Made by a program: the position numbers and the translations under genes. Of a stretch of 32,672 nucleotides of DNA, positions 7,650-16,138 are shown in pieces (position 1 is the first letter of the stretch; every line of letters starts with the position of its first letter). This DNA comes from Cryobacterium sp. (GTDB lineage Bacteria > Actinomycetota > Actinomycetes > Actinomycetales > Microbacteriaceae): contig JAHBSW010000028.1 in the NCBI GenBank assembly GCA_019638935.1, forward strand, positions 1 to 32,672. Direction: 5' to 3'. The notes beneath the pieces were generated by a model. That model did no database searches. It had not been told where the DNA came from and was given only the letters and a program-made list of their open reading frames with translations.

Positions 7650-9019
7650 GAGCAACCAAGGTTGTATCCGCTGCCCGCCGGGGTGATTCGAACGAATCCG
7701 TTAGCGGCTTCGGTCCAGATTCCGCCGTGAACGGATTGCTCAACACGGATCGGAAGCAAGCCCGTGCCATAGACCGCGGGGTTGAGGTGCCCGGAACCCG
7801 TGTAGAACTGCGCATGAGTCCAGTGACCGTTCAGGTGATCCATTGCGAAGATGTCGTTGACGTAGACCTTGTACACCGTCACATGCTGGTATCCCGCCAA
7901 GGGGGTCCAGCTGAAGTCGATGTAGTTCGTTCCGTTTCCCGTGCACTGCAGGATTTCTATCGGCGGCGTCGGGTCAGCGACGATGGCGATGGCGAAACCC
8001 TGCTTGACGTCGGCGTCGTTGCACGCGGTGAGCTGGATCTTCCACGAACTGGCCTGGCTATGCCAGGCGTTGGAAACGGCCGCGCAGGCGTTGTACTGCG
8101 GGCTCTTGATGCGGTAGGTGCCGTCAGGCCGCTGCGAGATTTCCCAGGATTGCGCGGGGCCGGGGTTGTCGACGGCGTGCACGACGTCGCCGTTCGACGA
8201 CGTGCTGGCCCAGAACTGGTCAGGCTGATTGGGCAGGTTCCAGGCGAGTTCTATCCGATAGAGACCTCCCGCCAGTGGGTGAATCAGCCATTCCGTCAGC
8301 TGAGCATGACCACAGCTGAAGTTGTAGACCAGAATTGCGTCGTTCCACTGACGACCGACGCACAGGTCGCGGTTGGAGATGCTGTACCGCGCCCCGGTTT
8401 CGCTGAACGGTGACGGAGCCGATACATTCTGCTGGAATGTTGCCGCAGAGGTCGTGTCGTTCCAGCCCGACTGCACGGACGCGACCGTCGAACTCACGAT
8501 CGAGCCCGTGAGGGCCTTGCCGCCGTGAGTTGCCACCGTCGCCATGACGGTCTGCACGCACACGGTCACGCTCGAGCCGGCGGCCAAGGCTGCGGGCGCG
8601 CTCGAGAGTGTGACGGCCGAGTTCAGCGTTCCCGTCACGGGAGACACGAGCGTGGTGCTCGGAGTGCACGCGGCGGCGTTGGCGACGACGGCGAGCCGGG
8701 CGGTGACGTGCTGACGAAGATCGGAGGCGGATGTCGCGCTCACCGCCACCGAGTACGCCGCCTCGCGATTGCCCGTGTTGGTCACGACCACGGCCTGCGC
8801 CGCCGCGAGGGTGCTCGCGGTGTAGGCGTGGTCGAGGCCACCGCCCACGGACTGCGAGACTCCCACCGTCGCGGCATCTGCCGTGAACGTGTCGAGACTC
8901 ACCTGAGTCGACCACAGCGCGGTGGCCGTGCCCGTACCGATGAGGCTCAGGAACACGACGGCACCAGCAAGAAGCCCCCGGCGGAGCGGGGGGCGAAGGC
9001 TCGTTCGTGACTGGCTCAT
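7646..9019 (-). CDS. SipW-class exported protein with ricin-type lectin region
   Basis: A 457-aa protein. The N-terminal signal peptide ends in G-T-A-T-A-L-W-S (residues 30-37), the SipW-dependent class. Residues about 40-210 form a Ser/Thr/Ala/Val-rich beta domain with V-V-V-T-N-T-G-N-R-E-A-A-Y-S-V, as in TasA-like subunits. About 220-355 resembles a ricin B-type lectin region (repeated W-containing segments, Q-P-D-Q-F-W, Q-S-W-E-I-S, N-A-C-A-A-V). About 360-457 looks like a further beta-sandwich. The stop of the previous gene overlaps this ATG (TGATG), supporting 9019 rather than the longer open frame. The lectin assignment rests on pattern, not on an alignment. It could bind glycans of the cell wall or environment. 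Confidence 0.78.
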   Translation of the reverse strand: MSQSRTSLRPPLRRGLLAGAVVFLSLIGTGTATALWSTQVSLDTFTADAATVGVSQSVGGGLDHAYTASTLAAAQAVVVTNTGNREAAYSVAVSATSASDLRQHVTARLAVVANAAACTPSTTLVSPVTGTLNSAVTLSSAPAALAAGSSVTVCVQTVMATVATHGGKALTGSIVSSTVASVQSGWNDTTSAATFQQNVSAPSPFSETGARYSISNRDLCVGRQWNDAILVYNFSCGHAQLTEWLIHPLAGGLYRIELAWNLPNQPDQFWASTSSNGDVVHAVDNPGPAQSWEISQRPDGTYRIKSPQYNACAAVSNAWHSQASSWKIQLTACNDADVKQGFAIAIVADPTPPIEILQCTGNGTNYIDFSWTPLAGYQHVTVYKVYVNDIFAMDHLNGHWTHAQFYTGSGHLNPAVYGTGLLPIRVEQSVHGGIWTEAANGFVRITPAGSGYNLGCS

Positions 9020-9588
9020 CAGGGTTCCTGACCGGCCGTGAGCGTCAGGGAGAAGTCGGCGTCGTCGCCCGGCAGTGCGGTGGCCGACAGCGTGACGTCC
9101 ACGCACAGGTGCGACACCTCGCCCGGTGCCATGATGCCGAGACCCACCGTCGACCCGAGAGCGTCAGCACCCGGGATCGGCGAACTGCACGCATCGGCCT
9201 CGCCGACCAACTCGAGCCGCAGCTCGAACGAGCCTGGATCACCGCTGGTCTGAGCCGACAGCGCCGACAGGTCAATCGGGATGTTGCCGGTGTTCGTTAC
9301 CACCACGAACTGAACATGGCGCTCGCCCGGCAGCAGCTTCGACCAGTGCGTCGACTCGAGAACACCCGACAACTCGACATCGAGCACGCCGGAGGTGACA
9401 ACCGGCCCGTCAATCGCCGTGTCGTCATTCCAGAGCGCGTACGTTCCCCCGGCGCTCAGTACAGCGGCGAAGATCCCCACCGTGACAGCACACAGGGAGG
9501 TGAACACGCCCCTCAGGCTCACGCGGCGCCGTGGCGCGCGGTGGGCGGGCTGGCGCTGAGGGGCGCCAACCGAAAGGTTTCTGGGCAT
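9019..9588 (-). CDS. TasA-like SipW-dependent exported protein
   Basis: A 189-aa protein. A basic N-terminus (residues 1-27) leads into a hydrophobic core and the G-T-Y-A-L-W-N-D motif at 48-55, typical of SipW-cognate signal peptides. The mature part has V-V-V-T-N-T-G-N-I-P-I-D-L-S, a conserved turn found in TasA/CalY-type subunits, and is predicted to be mainly beta-strand. A strong GGGGAGGTG ribosome site precedes ATG 9588. Two cysteines in the mature region (about 133 and 160) could form a disulfide. It is likely a minor subunit or partner of the 172-aa protein encoded 66 bp upstream. Confidence 0.82.
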   Translation of the reverse strand: MPRNLSVGAPQRQPAHRAPRRRVSLRGVFTSLCAVTVGIFAAVLSAGGTYALWNDDTAIDGPVVTSGVLDVELSGVLESTHWSKLLPGERHVQFVVVTNTGNIPIDLSALSAQTSGDPGSFELRLELVGEADACSSPIPGADALGSTVGLGIMAPGEVSHLCVDVTLSATALPGDDADFSLTLTAGQEP

Positions 9589-9654
9589 GATTCACCTCCC
9601 CGGGTGCTGTTCGGGCCAGACCAGTGGGTGGTTTCGAACTAGGAGATGACTGCT

Positions 9655-10173
9655 TTACTGCTGCTGCAGCACGAAGCTGACGGCGTTGAGGTTCACCGTC
9701 TGGTCCTGACCTTCCAGGTTCTGGACGCTGTTCGCAGGGAACGTGACCGTCACCGTGACGTCGAGCACTGCAGCATCGGCAGCCTCCGTCACCGTGTACG
9801 TGCCATTGCCGTTGTCCGTCACCCCGGCGACGGGCAGGCCGTTCACGGTGAACGTGACCTCAAGCGCGCTCGCGAACTCAGTGTTGCCAATACCGACGAG
9901 GCCCGAGTCGTCGACCGACAGGATCGCCGAAAGGTTGTCGCCGGTCGCCCCGATCGTCAGAGTTCCGTCGTACGTGGCAACGTCACCCGGAACCCACAGG
10001 TCCCACTCGTTGTCCCACGTGCCGCTGGAACCGTCGATGGTCAAAGTACCGGACGTGATATCGCCGGCCGTGATGCTGGCCGAGTCGTTCCAGAGCGCAA
10101 GAGTGCCGGCGCCGCCAAGAAGGAGGGCGATACCGGCGGCACCAGCGATGCTGGCCTTGGTGAGCTTGTTCAT
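9655..10173 (-). CDS. TasA-like/alternate signal-mediated exported protein, first gene of SipW operon
   Basis: A 172-aa protein with a short N-terminus (M-N-K-L-T-K), a hydrophobic core and G-T-L-A-L-W-N-D at residues 23-30, the SipW-class processing signature. The mature protein is acidic, glycine/threonine-rich and free of cysteine, with repeated V-T-V-T-F and G-T-Y-T-V strand patterns, compatible with a fibre- or surface-forming TasA/camelysin-like subunit. AGAGGA (10182-10187) lies 8 nt before ATG 10173. It heads the five-gene cluster behind a long structured leader and is probably the most abundant product. Fibre formation is an inference from the family. Confidence 0.85.
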   Translation of the reverse strand: MNKLTKASIAGAAGIALLLGGAGTLALWNDSASITAGDITSGTLTIDGSSGTWDNEWDLWVPGDVATYDGTLTIGATGDNLSAILSVDDSGLVGIGNTEFASALEVTFTVNGLPVAGVTDNGNGTYTVTEAADAAVLDVTVTVTFPANSVQNLEGQDQTVNLNAVSFVLQQQ

Positions 10174-10220
10174 GGTGTGTGTCCTCTACAGGTCTGGACC
10201 CGATACACACACGAGACGGA

Positions 10221-10338
10221 GAGTGCGCCAAGCGCACTCGCCAAATCGCCCGCATTCGGGTCGCGGGTATTCATTGAAGATCGGCCTAGGGTTGCCGATC
10301 TTCGGATTCGACCTTGTTCGCTGCCTAGGGTTGCAGCG
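10221..10338 (-). promoter_or_regulatory. Structured leader: two hairpins with identical 8-nt loop plus a third hairpin
   Basis: In transcript order on the minus strand: CGCTGC/GCAGCG (10338-10333 and 10324-10319) closes the loop AACCCTAG. Then GAAGATCGGC/GCCGATCTTC (10303-10294 and 10285-10276) closes the same loop AACCCTAG. Then GAGTGCGC/GCGCACTC (10239-10232 and 10228-10221) has a 3-nt loop. The two first stems share only the loop-closing GC pairs, so the 12-bp common core GCCTAGGGTTGC (10284-10295 and 10323-10334) is 39 bp apart. All three hairpins lie upstream of the first SipW-cluster gene, and no T-run follows them. Confidence 0.7.
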
Positions 10339-10360
10339 CCCACGGACCATCCAACTGGTG

Positions 10361-10387
10361 AGTTTACGCGGGAAAAACTCTGATCAA
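10361..10387 (-). promoter_or_regulatory. Candidate promoter of the SipW operon
   Basis: On the minus strand TTGATC (10387-10382) and TAAACT (10366-10361) are separated by 15 bp, slightly short for a sigma70-type promoter. A start about 7 nt downstream would give a leader of about 180 nt containing all three hairpins. This is a weak match in a relatively AT-rich patch. Confidence 0.35.
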
Positions 10388-10440
10388 TAGGGCGTGTCTC
10401 CACCCAAAACGGGGGTGAACAATCGGAACGCTTTCGTCAG

Positions 10441-11382
10441 TTAGTACAACAGGGTCGTCAGGGCACGACGTGCTGTGGCGACGCGCTCGTCCTCTGCTCC
10501 GACGATCTCGAAGTACTCGAGCAGGCGCACGCGAATGGAATCGCGCCCGGCGGCGTCGGCGGAGGGGTAGAGCTCCAGCAGTCGCGTGAACGCGTCGTCG
10601 ATGTGGCCGCCGGCGACGTCGAGATCGGCGACGTCGAGCTGGGGGGCGACCTCGGTCGAGAGTTCTGCCGCCTTCGTTCGCACCGCCCCTGCGTCGAAGT
10701 GCTGCACCCGCTTGAGCAGAGAGACCTGCGCGAGCCCGGCCGACGCGAGCGTGTCACGAGGGCTCTGCGCAAGAGCCGTGCGATACGCGGTGATCGCCGC
10801 GTCGTAGTCTCCCTCGGAGATCGCATCGAACGCCTGCTGATGCAGCGGCGGCAACGGCTCCTCGGCGGCCTCCGCTGGCTGATCGCCGCTCACTCCCCCA
10901 GCGGCCTGCGCGACATCGATCGAGCCCGTGACACCGTTCTGTGCCGCCAACTGTGCGACCTGGTCGAGCACGCCCTGCACCTGCTCCACGGGCATCTCGC
11001 CCTCGTAGAGCGCGACGGGTCGCCCGGCGATGACCGCCGCGACGGTGGGCGCGGCGACCGCCTGAAACGCCGCCACCAGTTGCGGGTTCGCCGCTGTATC
11101 CACGGTCGCGAGCACGAAACGCCCACCGAGCTCGTTGATGAGCGAGACGAGCGACGCCGATGGCGTCCCCGCGTAGAGCTCCACGATCACCGGCACCTTC
11201 GACGACAGCTCGAGGATGCCGGAGAAGTTCGCGTCGGTTCCCTCGACCACGAGCGAAGGAGCGCCGCCCTTCGGGACGCTGCCCTGTGCCGGTGCCCCGG
11301 GCGTCGGCTCGCGACGCGGACGCGTGAGGGCGGAGAGATCCACCGCTCCCCTGAGGCTGGGCGGTGTCGGTTGCTGTGCCAA
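10441..11382 (-). CDS. CnoX/YbbN-like thioredoxin-fold TPR co-chaperone
   Basis: A 313-aa cytoplasmic protein. Residues about 40-150 form a thioredoxin fold without the redox CxxC: the active-site position reads Y-A-G-T-P-S-A-S. The C-terminal part (about 175-313) contains tetratricopeptide-like helices (Q-Q-A-F-D-A-I-S-E-G-D-Y-D-A-A-I-T-A-Y). This is the architecture of YbbN/CnoX, a holdase that hands clients to chaperones. The start is a TTG at 11382, with AGGGGAG 6 nt upstream, directly abutting the stop of the preceding gene, so translation is probably coupled. Loss of both cysteines means a chaperone or scaffold role rather than thiol-disulfide exchange. Confidence 0.85.
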   Translation of the reverse strand: MAQQPTPPSLRGAVDLSALTRPRREPTPGAPAQGSVPKGGAPSLVVEGTDANFSGILELSSKVPVIVELYAGTPSASLVSLINELGGRFVLATVDTAANPQLVAAFQAVAAPTVAAVIAGRPVALYEGEMPVEQVQGVLDQVAQLAAQNGVTGSIDVAQAAGGVSGDQPAEAAEEPLPPLHQQAFDAISEGDYDAAITAYRTALAQSPRDTLASAGLAQVSLLKRVQHFDAGAVRTKAAELSTEVAPQLDVADLDVAGGHIDDAFTRLLELYPSADAAGRDSIRVRLLEYFEIVGAEDERVATARRALTTLLY

Positions 11383-13248
11383 CTACAACTCCCCTGCGCT
11401 GAGCAAATGGGTCGAGAACCCGATGAGAACGATCTTGCCGTCGCTGTTGGCCGGCGGAACATAGAAGAGCAACTGATCCCCGTAGGTCACCGTCGTGCCC
11501 CGGTGCGAATTGCTCACGCCCGAGAGCGTCTTGATGATGCCCTTGGTGTTGATCTGGGCACCCTGCTCGGTGGGCGTCACCGTCTCGGTCTCGGTGAGGT
11601 AGACCGCGACGAGAGCACCGGCATCCGTCGTCGACATCGCGATGGGGTCTGCCTCGCCCGGTGTGTTGGCGAAGCTGATCGTCGCGACCGCGGGCAACTC
11701 GTTCTTGATGGCATCCTTCGCCGCGGTGCCGATGCTCGGAAGCAGCTTGTCGTTCTCGGTGTCGAAGGCGTTCCAATGCTGGCTCTCGGCCCCGTTCAGC
11801 ACGATGTCGCCATAGGCGAGAGCGAGCTGCTCGGGCGCCATCTTGAGCACCCGAACACTCGGCTGCAGCCGGGCCGTTCCGATGTCTCGAGCTGACAGCT
11901 CGGGAAGCACGATCCCAGCGCTCAGTGAGACCGCGTACGCGATCTTGAAATTGTCGCGCGGGGTCTCCTGCACCAGCACGAGAGCCTGCGGCGCCGCGAC
12001 CGGCGTCGGCGGCGTCGGCTCGGTCGACTCCTCGACGGCACCGTCCTCCGCAGGGGCTGCCGACGGCGACGGGGTCACCGTCTGCAGAGGAACCTCCTGC
12101 ACGATCGTGAACACCGTTCGCGGCCACTTCTCGGTGCGCTGCGGCAGCAAGACCTTGATCTCGGTGCTCGGGATCGCGGGCAGCGATGCCACGCTGCTGT
12201 CCTTCGCACGAACGGCATAGTTGGCCACGCGCATCTCGAGAGCCGGCCCCGTGAACCGCTTGGCCGCCAGCTCAGCGGAGCCTGCGGCATCCGCCTCGCT
12301 CACCGCGAGCGAGATCTTCGAGAGGATGCGCTTCATCTGCGACTCGGTGACCGCGGGTGGGATCGTCGGCGACTCGGTACCGGACTCGCTCGAAGGAGAG
12401 GCGGACGGCGCCGAGTTCGTCGAGAACAGGGCGTCGCCGGTGGCACAACCCGTGAGAACGATGGATGCGGCGACGAGCGACGCGACGACCGCCGCGGACT
12501 TGCCCGCGGCGCGTCGCCCCTTGGTGGGGGTGGGAACCGGATTCATAGCGTTGGGTGCCTTAGGTGCTTTGATCTTGGGCCGTTTGGGCTGCTTCGGAGG
12601 TTTGGGCGGCTTGCGGCGCGGCCCACGAGAGCGATTGAGGTGCGTCAGCGCCCACACATAGAGGCCGATGCCCATGAGCAGGAGCAGCACTCCTCCCACG
12701 ATGAGCGGGCCCGACCACGGCGTGCGATTGTCGAGGGGCCACGAGATAGAGAACTGCGTCGGCGCAGGATTTATGCCATCCGTCAGCAGCACGAGCGAGA
12801 CATCCTCGGGCGCATTCATGACGAAGCTGAGACTTTCGGCCCTCGAGTACTCGTCGAGCCATACGTCGGCTCCCCGAGGATCGGGAACGAACGCCTCGGC
12901 ACCCGACACCCGCCTCGTCGAGATCGCGCGCTCTGCCCCGTCGAACTCGACCGCGTTGTAGGAGGCGTCACCGATCCAGGCGAGAACGTCGGCAGTGCGG
13001 CCGTAGGCGGCGAAGACATCACCCGTTCCCGATACCTCGATCTTCTGTCGGCCATCGAGTGTGTTGAGCACGGATCCGTCGATGAAGGTGATGGGAGCGG
13101 ACCCGCTCACGGTCGCCTCGGCGAGCACCTGATCGGGTTCGGCCCAGATCGTTCGCTGGGCCACGCCCAAACCGATCATGGTGAACGCAAGAAGAAAGCT
13201 GAAGATCGCGACAATGAACCGCAACGACCACTCCTTCCTCGTTGTCAT
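11383..13248 (-). CDS. Large membrane protein with internal lipobox, function unknown
   Basis: A 621-aa protein. TM1 lies at about residues 8-31 and an extracellular domain at about 35-185, with TM2 near 188-212. A Lys/Pro-rich linker follows (about 214-245), then a second hydrophobic segment ending L-T-G-C-A at Cys268 that is a textbook lipobox. A Pro/Ser linker and an extracellular domain of about 330 residues come after. I chose ATG 13248 because the hydrophobic N-terminus starts there; upstream codons look non-coding. An internal ATG at 12546 would give a normal lipoprotein signal peptide. I recognise no family. The next gene starts at the base after this stop. Confidence 0.75.
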   Translation of the reverse strand: MTTRKEWSLRFIVAIFSFLLAFTMIGLGVAQRTIWAEPDQVLAEATVSGSAPITFIDGSVLNTLDGRQKIEVSGTGDVFAAYGRTADVLAWIGDASYNAVEFDGAERAISTRRVSGAEAFVPDPRGADVWLDEYSRAESLSFVMNAPEDVSLVLLTDGINPAPTQFSISWPLDNRTPWSGPLIVGGVLLLLMGIGLYVWALTHLNRSRGPRRKPPKPPKQPKRPKIKAPKAPNAMNPVPTPTKGRRAAGKSAAVVASLVAASIVLTGCATGDALFSTNSAPSASPSSESGTESPTIPPAVTESQMKRILSKISLAVSEADAAGSAELAAKRFTGPALEMRVANYAVRAKDSSVASLPAIPSTEIKVLLPQRTEKWPRTVFTIVQEVPLQTVTPSPSAAPAEDGAVEESTEPTPPTPVAAPQALVLVQETPRDNFKIAYAVSLSAGIVLPELSARDIGTARLQPSVRVLKMAPEQLALAYGDIVLNGAESQHWNAFDTENDKLLPSIGTAAKDAIKNELPAVATISFANTPGEADPIAMSTTDAGALVAVYLTETETVTPTEQGAQINTKGIIKTLSGVSNSHRGTTVTYGDQLLFYVPPANSDGKIVLIGFSTHLLSAGEL

Positions 13249-13524
13249 CGGTGGAATCTGTGTCGACACCCTTCGCGGGCGACGGTGGTCGCGCGACACG
13301 GTTGCGGTCGGCGGTGGGCGCCGAGCGCACGGTGACAACAGTCAAAGACAGTCCAGATTATCGTAACCATCCCTGTGAGCCGCCTCGACGGCCACTGAAC
13401 GGCACGTTCCGCGGCGTTCTCCGCTGTTATTCACGCACCTTCGGCACGCTAAACTCGGGAACGGTCGGCCGTGCAACGGTCGGGTTCCTCGACGTTTGCC
13501 CTACTGAGTGTGCAGGGAGAGATT
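13249..13524. other. Divergent intergenic region, 276 bp
   Basis: No gene is visible here. It separates the large membrane protein (minus) from the coiled-coil gene (plus). A 10-bp palindrome GTGTCGACAC lies at 13260-13269, close to the minus-strand start. A -10-like TAAACT at 13450-13455 precedes the coiled-coil gene without a good -35. On the minus strand GATAAT near 13360 is a weak -10 candidate for the membrane-protein gene. Confidence 0.4.
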
Positions 13525-15051
13525 GTGCCACAGGACGACGAAGCCTTCTCGACAGCGATGCGCGGGTACAACCGCGACGAGGTCGACTCCGCCCTCCAGA
13601 GCATTCGCCGCGAGCTCATCAAGGCCAACCAGGACAAGACCGAGGCAACGAAGGAAGTCAAGCGTCTCAGTGCGACGGTCGCCGACCTTCAGGCGGAGAT
13701 CGAAGAGACCGGTCGCCCCACCTACAGCGGGCTGGGCACGAAGCTCGAGAACGTCTTGCGCGTCGCGGAGGAGCAATCGACGCGGCTCGTGAGCCAGGCC
13801 GACATCGATGCCGAGAAGCTGCGCAACGCTGTGCAGGCCGAAGCGAACTCGCTGCGCGTCGAGTCGATGGAGAACGCCGAGAAGATCGTCGCGCAAGCCA
13901 ACGAGCAGGCAACGGCCATTCTCACCGCCGCTCGCGAGGAGGCCGAGGAACTGCTCGTTCGCACGCGCAATGAGGCCGAGTCCCTGAACAACGACGCGCT
14001 TCGCGAGACCGCGGCGATCCGGGGGGCTGCTGCCACGGAGTCCGCCGAAGCTCGTGCAACAGCCAAGCGTGAGTCCGCGGCGTTGCGCGCCGAGGCCGAG
14101 CGTGCCGCCGCCGAATTGCGCGTCGTCGTCGAGCGCGAGACCGAGGAGACGCGCTCTCAGGCCGCAGCGCTCGCCCGGGACACCGAGCAGCAGCGCACCG
14201 AGTTCGACGCGGAGTACGAGAAGAAGTGGTCGGACCTTGGGCGCGAGACCGAGAAACTGCGCACGGATGTCGAGCGCGAGGTCTCCGCAACCCGCGAGGA
14301 GCTCGCCGCTGAGACAGCGCGTGTTCGTGCCGAGCTCGCCGCCGAGACGGAACGAGTGCACGGCGAGCTCACCGTGGAGTCCGAAGCGACCCGCGCGCGA
14401 CTCGATCGTCTCGTCACGGAGACGACAGCCAGCACCGAGGCGGCGGCAACCGCGGCGCGCGCCGATCTCGACCGTGAGATCGAGCAGCGCCGCTCCGACC
14501 TTGCCCGGGAGATCGAGCAGCGCCGGGCCGAGCTCACGCACGAACTGGCCAATGTTCGTGCGGACTTGAAGTCCGAAGTCGAGTCGGCTCGCAAGGCTCT
14601 CGCCGATGAGGTGGGGCAGGCTCGCACCGACCTCGGTGTGGAGCTCGCGGCACGTCGCGACGAGGCCGAGAAGGAGCTGCTCGACCGGCACCAGCAAGCC
14701 GTCTCACAGACGCAGAAGTACCTCGACGAGGCGGCGGCGCAGCTCAGCGAGGCAACGACCCGCGCGGCCGAGAAGCGGCGCGAGGCAGACGAGCTCGAAG
14801 CGAGTTCCAAGGCTGCTGCGAAAGCGGCCAAGGAAGACGCGCGGGCGACGGCGGCGGAGATCCTGGCCAACGCCGAAACACGAAGCAAGGCGATGCTGAA
14901 GGATGCCGAGAAGCGCACGACCAAGCTCGTGTCGGATGCGGAAGACCGACTCTCCAAGATTAGGATTGAGCGCGAAGCGGTCGCCGGTTACTTCGAGAGC
15001 CTGCGTGGCGTTCTGGGTGCCGCTGAGAAGGTAAATCTCGAGAACTCTTAA
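13525..15051 (+). CDS. Long coiled-coil DivIVA-like cytoskeletal protein
   Basis: A 508-aa protein. The N-terminus has a DivIVA-type motif (F-S-T-A-M-R-G-Y-N-R-D-E-V-D-S-A-L), followed by nearly uninterrupted heptad-rich coiled coil of Ala/Glu/Arg composition to about residue 490. Near-repeats such as D-R-E-I-E-Q-R-R-S-D-L and A-R-E-I-E-Q-R-R-A-E-L occur around residue 315. This resembles FilP/Scy-type polar scaffold proteins of actinobacteria, which bind DivIVA/Wag31 and organise apical growth. GTG 13525 is chosen because AGGGAGAG lies just before it and the DivIVA motif begins there. A frameshifted membrane transporter gene follows 18 bp downstream. Confidence 0.85.
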   Translation: MPQDDEAFSTAMRGYNRDEVDSALQSIRRELIKANQDKTEATKEVKRLSATVADLQAEIEETGRPTYSGLGTKLENVLRVAEEQSTRLVSQADIDAEKLRNAVQAEANSLRVESMENAEKIVAQANEQATAILTAAREEAEELLVRTRNEAESLNNDALRETAAIRGAAATESAEARATAKRESAALRAEAERAAAELRVVVERETEETRSQAAALARDTEQQRTEFDAEYEKKWSDLGRETEKLRTDVEREVSATREELAAETARVRAELAAETERVHGELTVESEATRARLDRLVTETTASTEAAATAARADLDREIEQRRSDLAREIEQRRAELTHELANVRADLKSEVESARKALADEVGQARTDLGVELAARRDEAEKELLDRHQQAVSQTQKYLDEAAAQLSEATTRAAEKRREADELEASSKAAAKAAKEDARATAAEILANAETRSKAMLKDAEKRTTKLVSDAEDRLSKIRIEREAVAGYFESLRGVLGAAEKVNLENS

Positions 15052-15069
15052 CCGCGTCAAGGGAGCCGT

Positions 15070-16121
15070 GTGAAGATTCAGAACGCTTTTCGGTTCGGCC
15101 TTTTCGGTGGCCTCGGCGTGCTGCTCGCCATCGCCATCGGGTCGGCGATCGGGTCTCTCGCGACCATCCTGACCTACATCGGAGCCGCGCTGTTCCTGGC
15201 CCTCGGGCTCGACCCGGCCGTCTCGTGGCTGGAGCGTCACCGGTTTCCGCGATGGGCGGCCATCCTCACGGTGGTCGTCGGGGTGCTCGGCATCTTCACG
15301 GGCATCATGTTCGCGATCGTCCCCGTCATCGTCGAGCAGATGACGAACCTCGTCAACAGCCTCACTCCTCTCATCGCGACGCTGACCAGCCCTGGCGGAC
15401 TCGACTGGATCGCCGACGTGCAGTCCCGGCTTCCCGACTACATCGACCTTCAGGAAATCCTTGCCACCGCCCTCGACTGGGTGCGCAACAATGTCACCCA
15501 GATCGGCGGGGGCGTGCTCCAGGTCGGTCTCGGCATCGCCAGCGGACTCTTCGGCGTCTTCATCGTGCTCATCCTCACGCTCTACTTCGTCGCGTCACTC
15601 AACACCGTCAAGCGGGGCATGTACCAGCTCGTGCCCGCAAGCCGCCGCGCTCGCTTCGCCGACATCTCGGAGCAGATCTCCGGCTCGGTGGGTCGCTACG
15701 TCATCGCGCAGGGCACGGTCGCTCTCTGCAACGGCGTTGTGAGCCATCCTGCCTCACGATCATCCAGGCGCAGTACCCGCGCTCTTCGCGTTTTCTCGCT
15801 TTCCTGTTCGCGCTCGTGCCGCTGGTGGGAACGATCACCGGCAGCACGCTCATCACGCTCGCGTGCCTGCTCTTCAACGGCGTCGAGACCGCGATCGCTG
15901 CGGGAATCTTCTACCTCATCTACATGCAGATCGAGGCCTACGTCATCGGCCCGAACGTCATGCGCCACAACGTCAAGGTGCCTGGCCTCGTCGTTGTCAT
16001 CGCCGCGCTCATCGGAGGAACCCTGCTCGGCATCCTGGGCGCCCTCATCGCGATCCCCGTCGCCGCGAGCGTGCTCATCATCATCAACCAGGTGATGATC
16101 CCGCGTCAGAACGAGCTCTAG
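15070..16121 (+). pseudogene. AI-2E family transporter, frameshifted
   Basis: The N-terminal 225 codons from GTG 15070 (GGGAG ribosome site at 15061-15065) and the C-terminal 123 codons to TAG 16119-16121 are in different frames but together make one AI-2E/PerM-type permease of about 350 aa with several TM helices. The frame moves by one base between 15745 and 15752. A second pair of compensating one-base changes near 15777-15780 and 15791-15794 turns an expected Y-P-A-L-F-A-F-L into Y-P-R-S-S-R-F-L. Either the gene is decaying or the read quality is poor here. Family members export small molecules or act in stress and osmotic functions; the substrate is unknown. It is convergent with the next gene. 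Confidence 0.8.
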
Positions 16122-16138
16122 CCGGTCGTTGCCGAGCC

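Noticed and set aside
10397-10420. Terminator hairpin after the CnoX-like gene
   Set aside because: CACCC/GGGTG gives only 5 bp with a 7-nt loop; too weak to call.
10754-12127. 457-aa minus-strand open frame
   Set aside because: It runs through the CnoX-like and membrane-protein genes in a different frame and has no recognisable domain.
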